In this document: positions 28,268-39,725 of the stretch, one piece after another
Layout of the letters: each line of letters starts with the position of its first letter
Position numbering within the stretch: the first letter of the stretch is position 1
Assembly: GCF_002097715.1 (NCBI RefSeq)
Contig: NZ_CP020737.1
Span: 1,550,001 to 1,614,000 of the forward strand
Direction: 5' to 3'
Origin: Burkholderia ubonensis subsp. mesacidophila
GTDB lineage: Bacteria > Pseudomonadota > Gammaproteobacteria > Burkholderiales > Burkholderiaceae
Length of the DNA stretch: 64,000 bases
Made by a program: the position numbers and the translations under genes
The notes under the pieces: model-generated
Database searches by the model: none
What the model was told of the DNA's origin: nothing
The model's input: the letters and a program-made list of their open reading frames with translations, nothing else

Positions 28268-29200
28268 ATGACGAATGCAGCATCCCAACGTCCGCGCGTG
28301 CCGAGGCGCGCGCTGGACGGCGTCCTTCTGCTCGACAAGCCGGTCGGCCTGTCGAGCAACGATGCCCTGATTCGCGCGAAGCGCCTCTACCTCGCGAAGA
28401 AGGCCGGCCACACCGGCACGCTCGATCCGCTGGCCTCGGGGCTGTTGCCGCTGTGCTTCGGCGAAGCGACGAAGTTCTCGCAAGACCTGCTCGAAGCCGA
28501 CAAGACCTACGAGGCGACGATGCGTCTCGGCGTGCGCACCACGACGGGCGACGCGGAAGGCGAGGTGCTCGACACGCGGCCGGTCGAATGCGACCGGGCG
28601 GCCGTGGAAGGGGCGCTTGTGCGCTTCACCGGCGAGATCGTGCAGGTGCCGCCGATGTACTCCGCGCTCAAGCGCGACGGCAAGCCGCTCTACGAATATG
28701 CGCGCGCCGGCCAGACGGTCGAGCGCGAAGGGCGCAACGTCACGATCCACCGGCTCGAACTGCTCGCGTGCGACCTGCCCGACGTGACGTTCCGCGTGAC
28801 CTGCAGCAAGGGCACGTACGTGCGCACGCTGGCGGAAGATATCGGCGAGGCGCTCGGCTGCGGCGCGCACCTGACGATGCTGCGCCGCACCGGCGTCGGT
28901 GCGCTGACGCTCGACCACGCGGTGACGCTCGATACGCTGTCCGACGCCGACGATGCCGCGCGCGATGCGTGGCTTCAGCCGGTCGACGCGCTGCTGTCGA
29001 CGTTTCCGATGGTGACGCTCGACGACGCGTGCGCGAAGCGCTTCCTGCACGGCCAGCGGCTGAAGCTGTCGGAGCTCGCGCGTATCGACGCGAGCGAAGG
29101 CGAGCGGGTGCGGGTCTACGACGCGACGCGGTTGCTCGGCGTGGCCCGCGCGGCGAACGGCGTGCTGGCGCCCGAGCGGCTCGTCGTGACGGCGGCGTGA
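28268..29200 (+). CDS. truB: tRNA pseudouridine-55 synthase TruB
   Basis: 310 residues. It makes the universal pseudouridine 55 in the T-loop of tRNAs. The catalytic Asp53 lies in HTGTLDPLASG, with further conserved blocks SALKRDGKPLYEYAR and CSKGTYVRTLAEDIGE. A C-terminal PUA-like region follows. It is the last gene of the operon, ending at a strong bidirectional terminator. Confidence 0.97.
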   Translation: MTNAASQRPRVPRRALDGVLLLDKPVGLSSNDALIRAKRLYLAKKAGHTGTLDPLASGLLPLCFGEATKFSQDLLEADKTYEATMRLGVRTTTGDAEGEVLDTRPVECDRAAVEGALVRFTGEIVQVPPMYSALKRDGKPLYEYARAGQTVEREGRNVTIHRLELLACDLPDVTFRVTCSKGTYVRTLAEDIGEALGCGAHLTMLRRTGVGALTLDHAVTLDTLSDADDAARDAWLQPVDALLSTFPMVTLDDACAKRFLHGQRLKLSELARIDASEGERVRVYDATRLLGVARAANGVLAPERLVVTAA

Positions 29201-29233
29201 AGTCGCGTGGCGCGCCGGCATTGCCGGCGGCAT

Positions 29234-29270
29234 GACAAAAGGCCCGGTCGTTGCGACCGGGCCTTTTGTC
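29234..29270. terminator. bidirectional terminator between truB and the efflux operon
   Basis: Perfect 17-bp inverted repeat GACAAAAGGCCCGGTCG / CGACCGGGCCTTTTGTC with a TTG loop, serving truB rightward and the emrB-like gene leftward. Confidence 0.9.
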
Positions 29271-29293
29271 TTGTGCACCGTCAGGCGCCGCGC

Positions 29294-30853
29294 TCAGTGC
29301 GCCGCCGACGCCGCCGCGCCGGCATCGCCGCCACCCGCGCGTTCGGGTTTCGTGATCCAGATCAGCGCGACCAGCAGCACGAAGATCGCGGCCGAGATGT
29401 AGAACAGGTCGTTCACGCCGAGCTGCGCCGCCTGCTGCGTGGCCATGTTGTTGATGAGGCCATGCGCCTGCTGCTGGGTCAGGCCGAGATTGCCCATCTG
29501 CGTGACGGCCTGGTTGAACGTCGGGTTGTAGACGTTCGTTTGCTCCACCAGTTGCGCGTGATGGAAATTGTTCCGGTGATCCCACGCGGTCTGGAAGATC
29601 GACGTGCCGATGCCGCCGCACATGATCCGCACGAAGTTCGACAGGCCCGAGGCCGCGGGAATGCGGTGGCCGGGCAGGCCGGACAGCGTGATCGACACGA
29701 GCGGGATGAAGAAGCCTGCCATCGCGATGCCCTGCACGAGCGTCGGCAGCGTCAGCGACCATTCGTCGACGCCGGTCGTGTAGCGGGAACGCATCCAGAA
29801 GCACAGCGCAAAGGTCAGGAACGACGCCGTCGAGATATAGCGTGGATCCGTGCGCGGCAGATACTTGCCGGTGAGCGGCGACAGCAGGATCGCGAACAAT
29901 CCGACAGGCGCCATCACAAGACCGGCGTCGGTCGCGGTGTAGCCGATCTGCGTCTGCAGCCACAGCGGCAACAGCACGAGGTTGCCGAAGTACAGGCCGT
30001 ACCCGATCGACAGCGCGACCGTGCCGCCGGTGAAGTTCCGCATGCGGAACAGCGACAGGTCGACCACCGGATGCTCGGCGGTGAGTTCCCAGATGACGAA
30101 GAACGCGAACGCGATGACGGCGGTCAGCGCGAGCACGATGATGGTCGTCGACGCGAACCAGTCGAGATCCTTGCCCTTGTCGAGCATGATCTGCAGCGAG
30201 CCGACCCAGACGACCAGCAGCGCGAGGCCCACGCCGTCGATCGGCGCGCGGCGCACGACCGACTCGCGCTGGCGGTAGATCATCCACGTCGCGATCGCGG
30301 CGGCGATGCCGACCGGGATGTTGACGTAGAAGATCCAGGGCCACGAGTAGTTGTCCGAAATCCATCCGCCGAGAATCGGGCCGGCGACGGGGGCGATCAG
30401 CGTCGTCATTGCCCAGAGCGCGAGCGCCATCGGCGCCTTCGCGCGCGGGTAGCTCGCGAGCAGCAGCGCCTGCGATAGCGGAATCATCGGGCCCGCGACG
30501 GCGCCCTGGATCACGCGCGACACGAGCAGGAACGGCAGCGTCGGCGAGAGCCCGCACATCCACGATGAAATGACGAACAGGATGATCGACGTGAGGAACA
30601 GGCGAACCTGTCCGAAGCGATCGGTGAGCCAGCCCGTCAGCGGCACGGAGATCGCGTTCGCCACCGCGAACGACGTGATGACCCATGTGCCCTGGTCGGC
30701 CGACACGCCGAGATCGCCCGAGATCGTCGGGATCGCGACGTTCGCGATCGACGTGTCGAGCACGTTCATGAACACGGCGAGCGACACCGCGATCGTCCCG
30801 ATCAAGAGTTGCCCGCCTTGCAAGGGCGGGTGAGAGACAGGAGGCTGTGCCAT
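29294..30853 (-). CDS. emrB: DHA2 (EmrB/QacA-type) drug:H+ antiporter
   Basis: 519 residues with about 14 hydrophobic segments, the DHA2 layout. Motifs include LDTSIANVAIPTI at the first helix, GWLTDRFGQVRLF (MFS motif A) between helices 2 and 3, and PVAGPILGGW (motif C) in helix 5. It exports hydrophobic compounds across the inner membrane together with the EmrA-like adaptor and OMF encoded upstream. The gene is the last of a leftward operon, 27 bp after the adaptor. Substrates cannot be deduced. Confidence 0.93.
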   Translation of the reverse strand: MAQPPVSHPPLQGGQLLIGTIAVSLAVFMNVLDTSIANVAIPTISGDLGVSADQGTWVITSFAVANAISVPLTGWLTDRFGQVRLFLTSIILFVISSWMCGLSPTLPFLLVSRVIQGAVAGPMIPLSQALLLASYPRAKAPMALALWAMTTLIAPVAGPILGGWISDNYSWPWIFYVNIPVGIAAAIATWMIYRQRESVVRRAPIDGVGLALLVVWVGSLQIMLDKGKDLDWFASTTIIVLALTAVIAFAFFVIWELTAEHPVVDLSLFRMRNFTGGTVALSIGYGLYFGNLVLLPLWLQTQIGYTATDAGLVMAPVGLFAILLSPLTGKYLPRTDPRYISTASFLTFALCFWMRSRYTTGVDEWSLTLPTLVQGIAMAGFFIPLVSITLSGLPGHRIPAASGLSNFVRIMCGGIGTSIFQTAWDHRNNFHHAQLVEQTNVYNPTFNQAVTQMGNLGLTQQQAHGLINNMATQQAAQLGVNDLFYISAAIFVLLVALIWITKPERAGGGDAGAAASAAH

Positions 30854-30880
30854 GTCGGTGGTTTTCCGGGAACGGAACGA

Positions 30881-32104
30881 TTACATCATCTTCGCGATGC
30901 TGCCTTGCTTCGCCGCGGCCGGCGCCGGAGCCGACGCGTTGCCGCCCGCGTTCTCCGCGACGATGCGCGCGATTTCGGCGTTGGCTTCGTCGCCGTACTT
31001 CGCGAACACGTCGGTCTGGTAGACCGTGTTCTGCACGTTGCCGAGCTGGTTGCCGCTTTCGTCCTTGATGTTGACGTCGACCTGCATCGACAGGCCGATG
31101 CGCAGCGGATGCTTTTCGAGATCCTTCGGATCGAGTTCGATCCGCACCGGCAGGCGCTGCACGACCTTGATCCAGTTGCCGGTCGCGTTCTGCGCGGGCA
31201 GCAGCGAGAACGCGGAGCCGGTGCCGGCCGAGAAGCCGATGACCTTGCCGTGATAGACGACCGACGAGCCGTAGATGTCGGCGGTCAGCTCGACCGGCTG
31301 GCCGATGCGCATGTGGTTGAGCTGGACTTCCTTGAAGTTCGCGTCGACCCACACCGCGTTCAGCGGCACGACCGACATCAGCGGCGTACCCGGCGACACG
31401 CGCTGGCCGACCTGCACCGAGCGCTTCGCGACGTAGCCGGTGACAGGCGCGGGCAGCGTGTTGCGCGCGTTGGCGAGATACGCGTCGCGGACTTTCGCGG
31501 CCGCGGCGAGCACGTTCGGGTGCGATGCGATCGTCGTGTTCGCGGTCAGCGCACGGTTTGACGCGAGCTGCTGCTGCGCGGTGTCGAGCGACGCCTGCGC
31601 GCCCTTTACCGCGTCACGCGCGTGCGAGATTTCTTCCTGCGACACGGCGCCGGTCTGCGCGACCGCGAGGCGGCGGCGCAGGTCGTCTTCGGCGCGCGAC
31701 AGGTCCGACTGGCGCAGCGCAACCTGCGCACGGTACTGGTCGTCGTTGACGAACAGGCCGCGCACCTGGCGCACCGTCTGCGCGAGGTTCGCCTCGGCCT
31801 GCTGCAGCGCGACCTGCGAATCGGCCGGATCGAGCACCACGAGCGAATCGCCGGCCTTGACGGTCTGCGTATCGTCGGCCTTCACCGCGATCACGGTGCC
31901 CGTGACCTGCGGCGTGATCTGCACGACGTTGCCGTTCACGTAGGCGTCGTCGGTCGACTCGTGGAAGCGCGCGACGAGGAAGTAGTACAGCCCGTAGGCA
32001 ACGGCCGCGATCACGATGACCGCGACGAGCAGCGTCATCATCCGCTTGCGCTTGCCGTTATTCTGCGCCTGGGCGCTGGCGGCGTTCAGTTGAGGGTCGC
32101 TCAT
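30881..32104 (-). CDS. emrA: EmrA-type membrane fusion protein
   Basis: 407 residues. A single N-terminal membrane anchor (MMTLLVAVIVIAAVAYGLYYFLV) is followed by a biotinyl-lipoyl half (DDAYVNGNVVQITPQVTGTV), a coiled-coil hairpin (QQAEANLAQTVRQVRGLF to LDTAQQQLASN), the second lipoyl half (APVTGYVAKRSVQVGQRV) and a beta-barrel. It bridges the EmrB-like pump to the outer-membrane factor. The Ala-rich C-terminal tail (GGNASAPAPAAAKQ) extends beyond E. coli EmrA. Confidence 0.93.
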   Translation of the reverse strand: MSDPQLNAASAQAQNNGKRKRMMTLLVAVIVIAAVAYGLYYFLVARFHESTDDAYVNGNVVQITPQVTGTVIAVKADDTQTVKAGDSLVVLDPADSQVALQQAEANLAQTVRQVRGLFVNDDQYRAQVALRQSDLSRAEDDLRRRLAVAQTGAVSQEEISHARDAVKGAQASLDTAQQQLASNRALTANTTIASHPNVLAAAAKVRDAYLANARNTLPAPVTGYVAKRSVQVGQRVSPGTPLMSVVPLNAVWVDANFKEVQLNHMRIGQPVELTADIYGSSVVYHGKVIGFSAGTGSAFSLLPAQNATGNWIKVVQRLPVRIELDPKDLEKHPLRIGLSMQVDVNIKDESGNQLGNVQNTVYQTDVFAKYGDEANAEIARIVAENAGGNASAPAPAAAKQGSIAKMM

Positions 32105-32156
32105 GGCGATTTTCTCCGTCCGTTATTTCGAGTGTCTGCGTAGTGGTCGTGCCGAT

Positions 32157-33671
32157 TCAGTTCGCGGCCTGTTGCGCGGCCTTGGCCTGCGCGGTCCGCT
32201 GTTCGGCATCGGGTGCGGCGAGGCGGGTGCCGGTGGCGTCGAAGCCGCCGCCGAGCGCCTTGATCAGCGCGAGCTGCATGTCGCGCCGCCGCATCTTCAG
32301 GTTGATCACGGTCTGCTCCGACGCGAGGCGGTTGCTGTCCGCGTTCAGCACCTGCAGCTGCGGCGACAGGCCGGCCTTGTAGCGGATCACCGCGAGGTCG
32401 TATGCCTTCGTCGACGCGTCGAGCGCGCGCTGCGCGTCGTCCATCTGCCGGTCGACCGCGCGGATCGACGCGACCTGCGTCGCGACGTCGTTCAGCGCGC
32501 CGATCAGCGTCTGGTTGTAGTTCGCGACCGACAGGTCGAAGTCCGCATAGCGGCCCTTGAGCTGCGCGCGCAATGCGCCGCCGTCGAAGATCGGCAAGTG
32601 GACTGCCGGGCTGAACTGCGCCTGGCGGCTCGCGAAGTTCAGGAATTTGCCCCAGCCGAACGCATCGAAGCCGAAGCCGGCCGCGAGGTTCACGTCAGGG
32701 TAGAACTCGGCTTTCGCTTCCTTCACGTCGTGCATCGCGGCTTCGACCTGCCAGCGCGCGGCGACGATGTCGGGGCGGCGCGACACGAGGTCGGCGGGCA
32801 GGTTGTCGGGCAGCACGACGGCGCCGCCCGGATTCAGGACGGGCGCGGCGATCTGCAGGCCGCGGTCCGGCCCCTTGCCGAGCAGGGCGGCAAGCTGGTA
32901 GCGCACGATCGTGATCTGGCCGTCGAGGTCGGACAGCGATGCCTGGGTCGTCGCGATGTTGCCGCGCGCGGTCTGCCGTTCGACGTTGGTGTCGAGGCCG
33001 GCCGTCACGCGGCCGTCGGTGATCTTGCCGACCGTCTGGCGGTTGACGATCTCGCGCTGCGCGATGTCGCGCAGCGCATAGAGCTGCGCGAGCGAGTTGT
33101 AGGTGCGGGCGATCGACGACGCGAGCGTGATGCGCGCCTGCTGCATGTCCGCCTCGGCGGCCTTTTCCTGCGACACGGCGGTATGCAGGCGCTCGCGGTT
33201 CTTGCCCCACAGGTCGAGGTCCCACGACGCGCTCGCGAGCACGTTGTTCTCGCTGACCCACTGGCCACCCAGCGGCGGCGGGAAGAGCGCGTTGCCCGAA
33301 TACAGCTGGCGGGTCCACGAATAGCTGCCGTCGACCTTCGGCAGCAGCGTCGAGCGCGACGACTCGATGTACGACGATGCCTTGGCGATCCGCGCCTGCG
33401 CCTGCGCGATCGACGGGTTGTCGGCGAGCGCTTCGTCGATCAGCTTCGGTAGCTGCGCGTCGCCGAACTGGGTGGCCCAGTCGAGCGACGGCCACTTGCC
33501 GCCCTGGGCGGGCAGGCTCTGCGCGGTTTCGAATTGCGACGCCGGGGCGATCTGCTTGTCGCTCTTGATGCCGAAATAGTTCGCACAGCCCGCCAGCGCC
33601 AGCGCGGCGACCGCGGCGGCGATGGCGGACCGGTACGATCCGGCACGCACGGACAGCGGAGAGGATTTCAT
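32157..33671 (-). CDS. NodT-family outer-membrane efflux lipoprotein
   Basis: 504 residues from ATG 33671, preceded by CAGGGA; an upstream GTG frame at 33707 would displace the lipoprotein signal (AVAALALAGCANYF). Two OEP repeats follow, with the helix pairs expected of TolC-like trimers (PSIAQAQARIAKASSYIESS, LNADSNRLASEQTVINLKMR). It forms the outer-membrane duct of this tripartite pump. It sits between the MarR gene and emrA. Confidence 0.93.
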   Translation of the reverse strand: MKSSPLSVRAGSYRSAIAAAVAALALAGCANYFGIKSDKQIAPASQFETAQSLPAQGGKWPSLDWATQFGDAQLPKLIDEALADNPSIAQAQARIAKASSYIESSRSTLLPKVDGSYSWTRQLYSGNALFPPPLGGQWVSENNVLASASWDLDLWGKNRERLHTAVSQEKAAEADMQQARITLASSIARTYNSLAQLYALRDIAQREIVNRQTVGKITDGRVTAGLDTNVERQTARGNIATTQASLSDLDGQITIVRYQLAALLGKGPDRGLQIAAPVLNPGGAVVLPDNLPADLVSRRPDIVAARWQVEAAMHDVKEAKAEFYPDVNLAAGFGFDAFGWGKFLNFASRQAQFSPAVHLPIFDGGALRAQLKGRYADFDLSVANYNQTLIGALNDVATQVASIRAVDRQMDDAQRALDASTKAYDLAVIRYKAGLSPQLQVLNADSNRLASEQTVINLKMRRRDMQLALIKALGGGFDATGTRLAAPDAEQRTAQAKAAQQAAN

Positions 33672-33755
33672 CGCGCTGATCCCTGACTCGGAATGAATAA
33701 TGGACACTGCAAGGATTTCCTTACATTAATCTGTCAAAGATGATTGTTATTGCAA

Positions 33756-34253
33756 TTATTGCGGGGTGCTGCCGCCGGTCGTCTCGCACGCATTGCCGAG
33801 AATGCGGCGCAGCATGCTTTTCAGGAAGCCGACTTCCTCCGGCGTGAAGCCGTCCAGCAGCTGGTCGAGCACACTGCGGAAGATGGCCGGCAGCCGTTCG
33901 GCGAGCGCGCGCCCTTCGTCGGTCAGTTCGAGCCGCACGACGCGCCGGTCCTCGATGCTGCGCACGCGCGACAGCAGACCCCGCTTCTCGACGCGGTCGA
34001 GCAGGCGCGTCACCGCGCTTGCGTCGATCCCGTATTCGCGGGCGAGCTCGGCGGCCGTCGAGCATTTGCCGACCGCGATCATGAACAGCATGCTGGCCTG
34101 CGTGCCCGTGATGCCGAGTTCTCCTTGCGTGCGCTGCGTGACGAGGTTGGTCATTAGCGATTTCACGCGCGACATCAGATAGCCGACGCTATCGTTCACC
34201 TGATAGGTGGAAAGCGATACGGACTGCGGTTGGGAAGAGGAGGGATCCGACAT
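33756..34253 (-). CDS. MarR-family regulator of the efflux operon
   Basis: 165 residues from ATG 34253 (MSDPSSSQPQSV); the frame extends to a non-ATG start at 34316 but the extra residues look non-native. The winged helix includes GITGTQASMLFMIAVG, AAELAREYGIDASAVTRLLDRVEKRGL and the wing SIEDRRVVRLELTDEG. First gene of the leftward marR-OMF-emrA-emrB operon, by analogy with emrRAB a ligand-responsive repressor of it. A degenerate MarR-type palindrome lies 18 bp upstream of the start. Confidence 0.9.
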   Translation of the reverse strand: MSDPSSSQPQSVSLSTYQVNDSVGYLMSRVKSLMTNLVTQRTQGELGITGTQASMLFMIAVGKCSTAAELAREYGIDASAVTRLLDRVEKRGLLSRVRSIEDRRVVRLELTDEGRALAERLPAIFRSVLDQLLDGFTPEEVGFLKSMLRRILGNACETTGGSTPQ

Positions 34254-34270
34254 AAAACCGTGAATCTGCA

Positions 34271-34290
34271 ATAGTTGACTAGGCAGTAGT
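34271..34290 (-). promoter_or_regulatory. candidate MarR operator
   Basis: ATAGTTGACTAGGCAGTAGT fits the 20-bp palindrome ATAGTTGCCTAGGCAACTAT at 16 of 20 positions. Placed just upstream of the marR start codon, it would allow autorepression of the pump operon. It lies in the 329-bp divergent region to typA, which also holds the typA promoter. Confidence 0.4.
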
Positions 34291-34493
34291 GTAGGCGCAA
34301 ATGCTTGCTGCGACAAATGTTAATCGAAGGGCCCGGGGCGTGCTGGGCGCCGCCCAATGCCCTACATTGATTAGGGGCTTTGCCGGCGGGCGGGAGGCGG
34401 CCGGGGCGGGCGCCCGGCGCATTTTCGGGCGCGGGGTGCGGGTTCGGCTTGTTGTGGCGCAGCGTCCGGACCATTCGCGTCATTCGCGCGTGC

Positions 34494-34499
34494 TATACT
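34494..34499 (+). promoter_or_regulatory. probable -10 element of the typA promoter
   Basis: Extended -10 TGCTATACT; the -35 region (around 34471) is poor. It lies 83 bp before the typA start, with nothing else resembling a promoter between. Confidence 0.4.
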
Positions 34500-34582
34500 T
34501 TATGGTTTCCAAGCTGTGCATCGCGCACGCACGTGACCAACGGGCGTGCGTATTTGCGCACCCAATCGATTTTCAGGTTTCT

Positions 34583-36409
<1,827 letters not shown>

Positions 36410-36435
36410 GCGTTTCGACCGTTCCCGTGCATGAC

Positions 36436-36465
36436 GAAAAAGGCTGCCTCGTGGCAGCCTTTTTC
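36436..36465 (+). terminator. intrinsic terminator after typA
   Basis: GAAAAAGGCTGCC/GGCAGCCTTTTTC with a TCGT loop. Confidence 0.9.
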
Positions 36466-36727
36466 GCATCCGTGCGACGCGCAACCGGGTTGCCTGCAAA
36501 ACACTGTTCCTGCCGGTCGCGACAATCCGGCAAAACCCCGCCACACGGTGCTTTCAGGCACATTTCGGCGTGAACTTTGGTATCGGTTCTGTGATATGCT
36601 GCGCGCACGCAAGTTTAGGTCCTTCCAAGCAAGACTTGATTCGCAATCCGCTAAACGGTCAGGCCGTGTCGCGGAAGGTTGAGCAACCCGCTATTTCTCG
36701 AGAAGCTCGAAGAAAGGTGAGCGTAAA

Positions 36728-39592
36728 ATGTCAGATGTAATGAAGCAGTTTCAGCTGAACTCCTATCTGTTCGGCGGCAATGCTTCGTACGTTGAAGAAC
36801 TGTACGATGCATACCTCAACAATCCGGCGTCGGTGCCGGAGAACTGGCGAGAGTATTTCGACGCGCTGCAGAATGTGCCTGCAACGGACGGTTCGAATGC
36901 CAATGACGTCGCGCATTTCCCGATCGTCGAATCGTTTGCCGAGCGTGCGAAGGCCAATGCCTTCATCCCGCGCGAAAGCGGCACCAATCTGGCTGCGGCG
37001 CGCAAGCAGGTTCACGTCCAATCCCTCATCAGCGCATATCGCTTCCTTGGTTCGCAATGGGCCAATCTGGATCCCCTGAAGCGTCGCGAACGTCCCGCCA
37101 TTCCCGAACTCGAACCCGCGTTCTACGACTTCTCCGAAGGTGACCTGGACCAGACGTACAGCGCGAGCAACCTGTATTTCGGTTTCGATCAGGCTTCGCT
37201 GCGCGACATCGTCAAGGGTCTGCGCGACACGTACTGCGGCACGATCGGCGCCGAGTACATGTACATCAGCGATCCGGAGCAGAAGCGCTGGTGGCAGGAG
37301 CGCCTGGAGTCGACCCGCGCGACGCCGAACTTCTCGGCAGACGAGAAGAAGCACATCCTGAATCGCCTGACGGCCGCAGAAGGCCTCGAGCGTTACCTGC
37401 ATACCAAGTACGTCGGCCAGAAGCGCTTCTCGCTCGAAGGCGGCGAAAGCTTCATCGCGGCGATGGACGAAGTCGTCCAGCACGCGGGCAAGCGCGGCGT
37501 GCAGGAAATCATCATCGGCATGGCCCACCGCGGCCGCCTGAACGTGCTCGTCAACACGCTCGGCAAGATGCCGGCCGACCTGTTCGCCGAATTCGAAGGC
37601 AAGCACGTCGACGATCTGCCGGCCGGCGACGTGAAGTACCACAAGGGCTTCTCGTCGGACGTGTCGACGGAAGGCGGCCCGGTGCACCTGTCGCTCGCGT
37701 TCAACCCGTCGCACCTCGAAATCGTGAACCCGGTGGTCGAAGGTTCGGCGAAGGCGCGGATGGACCGTCGCGGCGACGAAGACGGCCTGCAGGTGCTGCC
37801 GGTGCAGATTCACGGCGACGCGGCCTTCGCCGGCCAGGGCGTCGTGATGGAAACGCTGAACCTCGCGCAGACGCGCGGCTACGGCACGCACGGCACGCTG
37901 CACATCGTCATCAACAACCAGATCGGCTTCACGACGTCCGACCCGCGCGATGCGCGTTCGACGCTGTACTGTACCGATGTGGTCAAGATGATCGAAGCAC
38001 CGGTGCTGCACGTGAACGGCGACGATCCGGAAGCCGTGATCCTCGCGACGCAGATCGCGATCGATTACCGGATGCAGTTCCACAAGGATGTCGTGATCGA
38101 CATCGTCTGCTTCCGCAAGCTGGGTCACAACGAGCAGGACACGCCGGCTGTCACGCAGCCGCTGATGTACAAGAAGATCGCGCAGCACCCGGGCACCCGT
38201 GCGCTGTACGCCGAGAAGCTCGTGCAGCAGGGCGTGATCACCGCGGAAGACGCCGACAACTACGTGAAGGCGTACCGCAAGGCGATGGACGACGGTCACC
38301 ACACGATTGATCCGGTCCTGTCGAACTACAAGAGCAAGTACGCGGTTGACTGGGTGCCGTTCCTGAATCGCAAGTGGACGGACGCAGCTGATACGGCCGT
38401 GCCGCTCGCCGAACTGAAGCGCCTCGGCGAACGCATCACGACGGTCCCGGAAAACTTCAAGGTCCACCCGCTCGTCGAGCGTGTGATCAACGACCGCCGC
38501 AACATGGCGCGCGGTGACCAGCCGCTCGACTGGGGCATGGGCGAACACCTCGCGTTCGCGTCGCTGGTCGCATCGGGCTACTCGGTGCGCTTGACGGGCC
38601 AGGACTCGGGCCGCGGCACGTTCACGCACCGTCACGCGGTGCTGCACGACCAGAACCGCGAGCGCTGGAATGACGGCACGTACGTGCCGCTGCAGAACAT
38701 CGCCGACAACCAGGCGAAGTTCACGGTGATCGACTCGGTGCTGTCGGAAGAAGCCGTGCTGGGCTTCGAATACGGTTACTCGACCGCCGAGCCGAACACA
38801 CTCGTGCTGTGGGAAGCGCAGTTCGGCGACTTCGTCAACGGCGCGCAGGTCGTGATCGACCAGTTCATCTCGTCGGGCGAAGTGAAGTGGGGCCGCGTGT
38901 CGGGTCTCACGATGCTGCTGCCGCACGGCTATGAAGGCCAGGGCCCGGAACACTCGTCGACCCGTATCGAGCGTTTCCTGCAACTGTGCGCGGATCACAA
39001 CATGCAGGTCGTCCAGCCGACGACGCCGGCGCAGATCTTCCATCTGCTGCGCCGCCAGATGATCCGCCTGTTCCGCAAGCCGCTGATCGTCGCGACGCCG
39101 AAGTCGCTGCTGCGTCACAAGGAAGCGGTGTCGGACCTGTCGGAACTGGCGAAGGGCTCGTTCCAGCCGGTGCTGGGCGAAACCGACGGCGGCATCGACG
39201 CGAAGAAGGTCAAGCGCGTGCTGGCATGCTCGGGCCGCGTGTATTACGACCTCGTCGCACATCGCCGCGAAGCGAAGGCGAACGACGTTGCGATCATTCG
39301 TATCGAGCAACTGTATCCGTTCGCGCACAAGCAGTTCGAAACCGAAATGAAGAAGTACGAGAACGCGACCGAAGTGGTCTGGGTGCAGGACGAGCCGCAA
39401 AACCAGGGCCCGTGGTTCTACGTCGAACACCACCTGAAGGAAGGCATGAAGGAAGGGCAGAAGCTGGCATACAGCGGCCGTCCGGCTTCGGCCTCGCCGG
39501 CGGTCGGCTACTACGCGAAGCACTACGAGCAGCAGAAGGCCCTCATCGAAGGTGCTTTCGGCCGCTTGAAGAGCGCATCGATCGCGAAATAA
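36728..39592 (+). CDS. odhA: 2-oxoglutarate dehydrogenase E1 component
   Basis: 954 residues, full length for the OdhA/SucA family. It decarboxylates 2-oxoglutarate with thiamine diphosphate and transfers the succinyl group to the E2 lipoyl arm (TCA cycle). The N-terminal E2-interaction peptide (LFGGNASYVEELYDAYLNNP), the active-site block GMAHRGRLNVLVN, the ThDP/Mg region and a C-terminal transketolase-like pyrimidine domain are all present. GAAAGGTGAG precedes the ATG. First gene of odhA-odhB-odhL; the 262 bp upstream hold its promoter, which I cannot assign confidently. Confidence 0.97.
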   Translation: MSDVMKQFQLNSYLFGGNASYVEELYDAYLNNPASVPENWREYFDALQNVPATDGSNANDVAHFPIVESFAERAKANAFIPRESGTNLAAARKQVHVQSLISAYRFLGSQWANLDPLKRRERPAIPELEPAFYDFSEGDLDQTYSASNLYFGFDQASLRDIVKGLRDTYCGTIGAEYMYISDPEQKRWWQERLESTRATPNFSADEKKHILNRLTAAEGLERYLHTKYVGQKRFSLEGGESFIAAMDEVVQHAGKRGVQEIIIGMAHRGRLNVLVNTLGKMPADLFAEFEGKHVDDLPAGDVKYHKGFSSDVSTEGGPVHLSLAFNPSHLEIVNPVVEGSAKARMDRRGDEDGLQVLPVQIHGDAAFAGQGVVMETLNLAQTRGYGTHGTLHIVINNQIGFTTSDPRDARSTLYCTDVVKMIEAPVLHVNGDDPEAVILATQIAIDYRMQFHKDVVIDIVCFRKLGHNEQDTPAVTQPLMYKKIAQHPGTRALYAEKLVQQGVITAEDADNYVKAYRKAMDDGHHTIDPVLSNYKSKYAVDWVPFLNRKWTDAADTAVPLAELKRLGERITTVPENFKVHPLVERVINDRRNMARGDQPLDWGMGEHLAFASLVASGYSVRLTGQDSGRGTFTHRHAVLHDQNRERWNDGTYVPLQNIADNQAKFTVIDSVLSEEAVLGFEYGYSTAEPNTLVLWEAQFGDFVNGAQVVIDQFISSGEVKWGRVSGLTMLLPHGYEGQGPEHSSTRIERFLQLCADHNMQVVQPTTPAQIFHLLRRQMIRLFRKPLIVATPKSLLRHKEAVSDLSELAKGSFQPVLGETDGGIDAKKVKRVLACSGRVYYDLVAHRREAKANDVAIIRIEQLYPFAHKQFETEMKKYENATEVVWVQDEPQNQGPWFYVEHHLKEGMKEGQKLAYSGRPASASPAVGYYAKHYEQQKALIEGAFGRLKSASIAK

Positions 39593-39725
39593 CCGACGTC
39601 AAGCGAAACGGGAAAGCGCATAGCGCTTTCCCGAATCTTTTGGCCCGCAGGACGCGCATCGCGCCGCATCGGCCGGAAGAATCGCCAGCTCGTCATTACC
39701 CAGATTAAGCATCCAGGAAAATCAC

